DNA of 7,022 nt from Candidatus Auribacterota bacterium (lineage in GTDB: Bacteria; Auribacterota; JAFGBW01). The notes under the pieces are model-generated. The model saw only the letters and a list, made by a program, of their open reading frames with translations, made no database searches and was not told the origin of the DNA. Positions 6,626 through 7,022 of this stretch are shown here, piece after piece (position 1 is the stretch's first letter; each line of letters opens with the position of its first letter). The stretch covers positions 1-7,022 of the forward strand of contig JAFGBW010000175.1 in the NCBI GenBank assembly GCA_016932965.1, written 5' to 3'. The translations under genes were made by a program, and so were the position numbers.

Positions 6626-7022
6626 TCATACTTCCAAATCTTCTTCAAATGCTTCATCCGTCGTATCTGCAGGCTGATTCATCTCAGACATCGCCTGAGA
6701 AACTCTATTATTTTCCTCTTGATCCGACATAACGGGCTTAGGCTGAGAACTCACCCCCTGCATCATCATCTCAATATAACGGGGAATCCTGATAACCATG
6801 CCGGGATAAATGAGATCCTGGTTCAAAATTTTGGACTGATTTTCATGATATATTTCCATCCACTTATATCCATTTCCATAAATATTTTCCTTGGCAGCGA
6901 TCTTCCATAGACTGTCCCCCTTTGCTACCTCATAGTACGCTGGATAATGCGAATCAAATATCGCCTTTTTTGAAAGCAAATCCACTTTCAATTGGTTGAG
7001 ATCATCCTCTGCCTTTAATGCC
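6626..7022 (-). CDS. LysM-domain protein, C-terminal part (start beyond the right edge)
   Basis: The frame stays open to the window edge; 131 residues are visible before the stop. A TTG at 6991 could be called as a start, but the frame continues upstream with helical sequence (ALKAEDDLNQL), so the protein very probably begins outside the window. Visible residues 1-20 look like the end of a coiled coil. Residues 29-81 form one LysM domain: YYEVAKGDSLWKIA, then YGNGYKWMEIYHENQ, then DLIYPGMVIRIPR. This is the complete pattern of a peptidoglycan-binding LysM, including the D-x-I-Y-P-G turn. A tail of about 50 residues follows, with no clear fold and an acidic end (EAFEEDLEV). LysM domains bind N-acetylglucosamine polymers and usually act outside the cytoplasm; any signal peptide or lipobox would be in the missing N-terminus. 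It lies 88 nt upstream of the regulator on the same strand, so operon membership is likely but not proven. Confidence 0.85.
   Translation of the reverse strand, partial: ALKAEDDLNQLKVDLLSKKAIFDSHYPAYYEVAKGDSLWKIAAKENIYGNGYKWMEIYHENQSKILNQDLIYPGMVIRIPRYIEMMMQGVSSQPKPVMSDQEENNRVSQAMSEMNQPADTTDEAFEEDLEV

Noticed and set aside
6626-6991. TTG at 6991 as the start of the LysM gene
   Set aside because: The frame stays open to the edge with coiled-coil-like sequence, and no ribosome binding site precedes the TTG. The true start is outside the window.
1-7022. tRNA, rRNA, CRISPR array, transposase or attachment site
   Set aside because: Almost the whole window is coding on one strand, and nothing matching these was seen on either strand.

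Overview
The window holds five protein genes, all on the minus strand and packed head to tail, so it reads from right to left as one probable operon. From upstream to downstream they are: the C-terminal part of a LysM protein (its start lies beyond the right edge); a three-domain response regulator of 457 residues; a 130-residue STAS (anti-sigma-antagonist type) protein; a 1052-residue TPR/charged-helix protein; and a second protein of the same kind, cut by the left edge after 540 residues. No RNA genes, mobile elements or CRISPR arrays were seen.

The response regulator has an intact CheY-like receiver (D8, D9, D52, S80, K102). Its remainder, read by pattern, is a diverged SpoIIE/RsbU-type PP2C domain followed by a diverged RsbW-like GHKL kinase domain. 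The STAS gene overlaps it by 4 nt. This is the layout of receiver-controlled partner-switching systems such as HsbR/HsbA of Pseudomonas. Several residues needed for the usual phosphorylation chemistry appear replaced: the serine of the STAS DSSG motif is Cys, the kinase N-box Asn is Leu, and the phosphatase TDG Asp is Gly. No sigma factor is visible. The module may work by phospho-receiver-controlled docking rather than by a kinase/phosphatase cycle; that is inference.

The two TPR genes follow at once (3-nt gap, then an 8-nt overlap). Both are built from a compound unit: one classical 34-residue TPR plus a linker of about 34 residues rich in Lys, Glu and Arg. The most common repeat distance is exactly 68 residues (204 nt). 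Gene one has 14 units and gene two has at least 7. Neither shows a signal peptide or membrane segment, so a large cytoplasmic scaffold is the simplest reading.

Taxonomy cannot be fixed from the sequence. Moderate GC (mid-40s by eye), a LysM of the 'KGDSLWKIA…YPG…IP' type and abundant coiled-coil/TPR proteins fit candidate phyla such as Omnitrophota, or other deep-branching Gram-negative-type bacteria. This is a weak guess. The only non-coding stretch is the 88 nt between the LysM and regulator genes.
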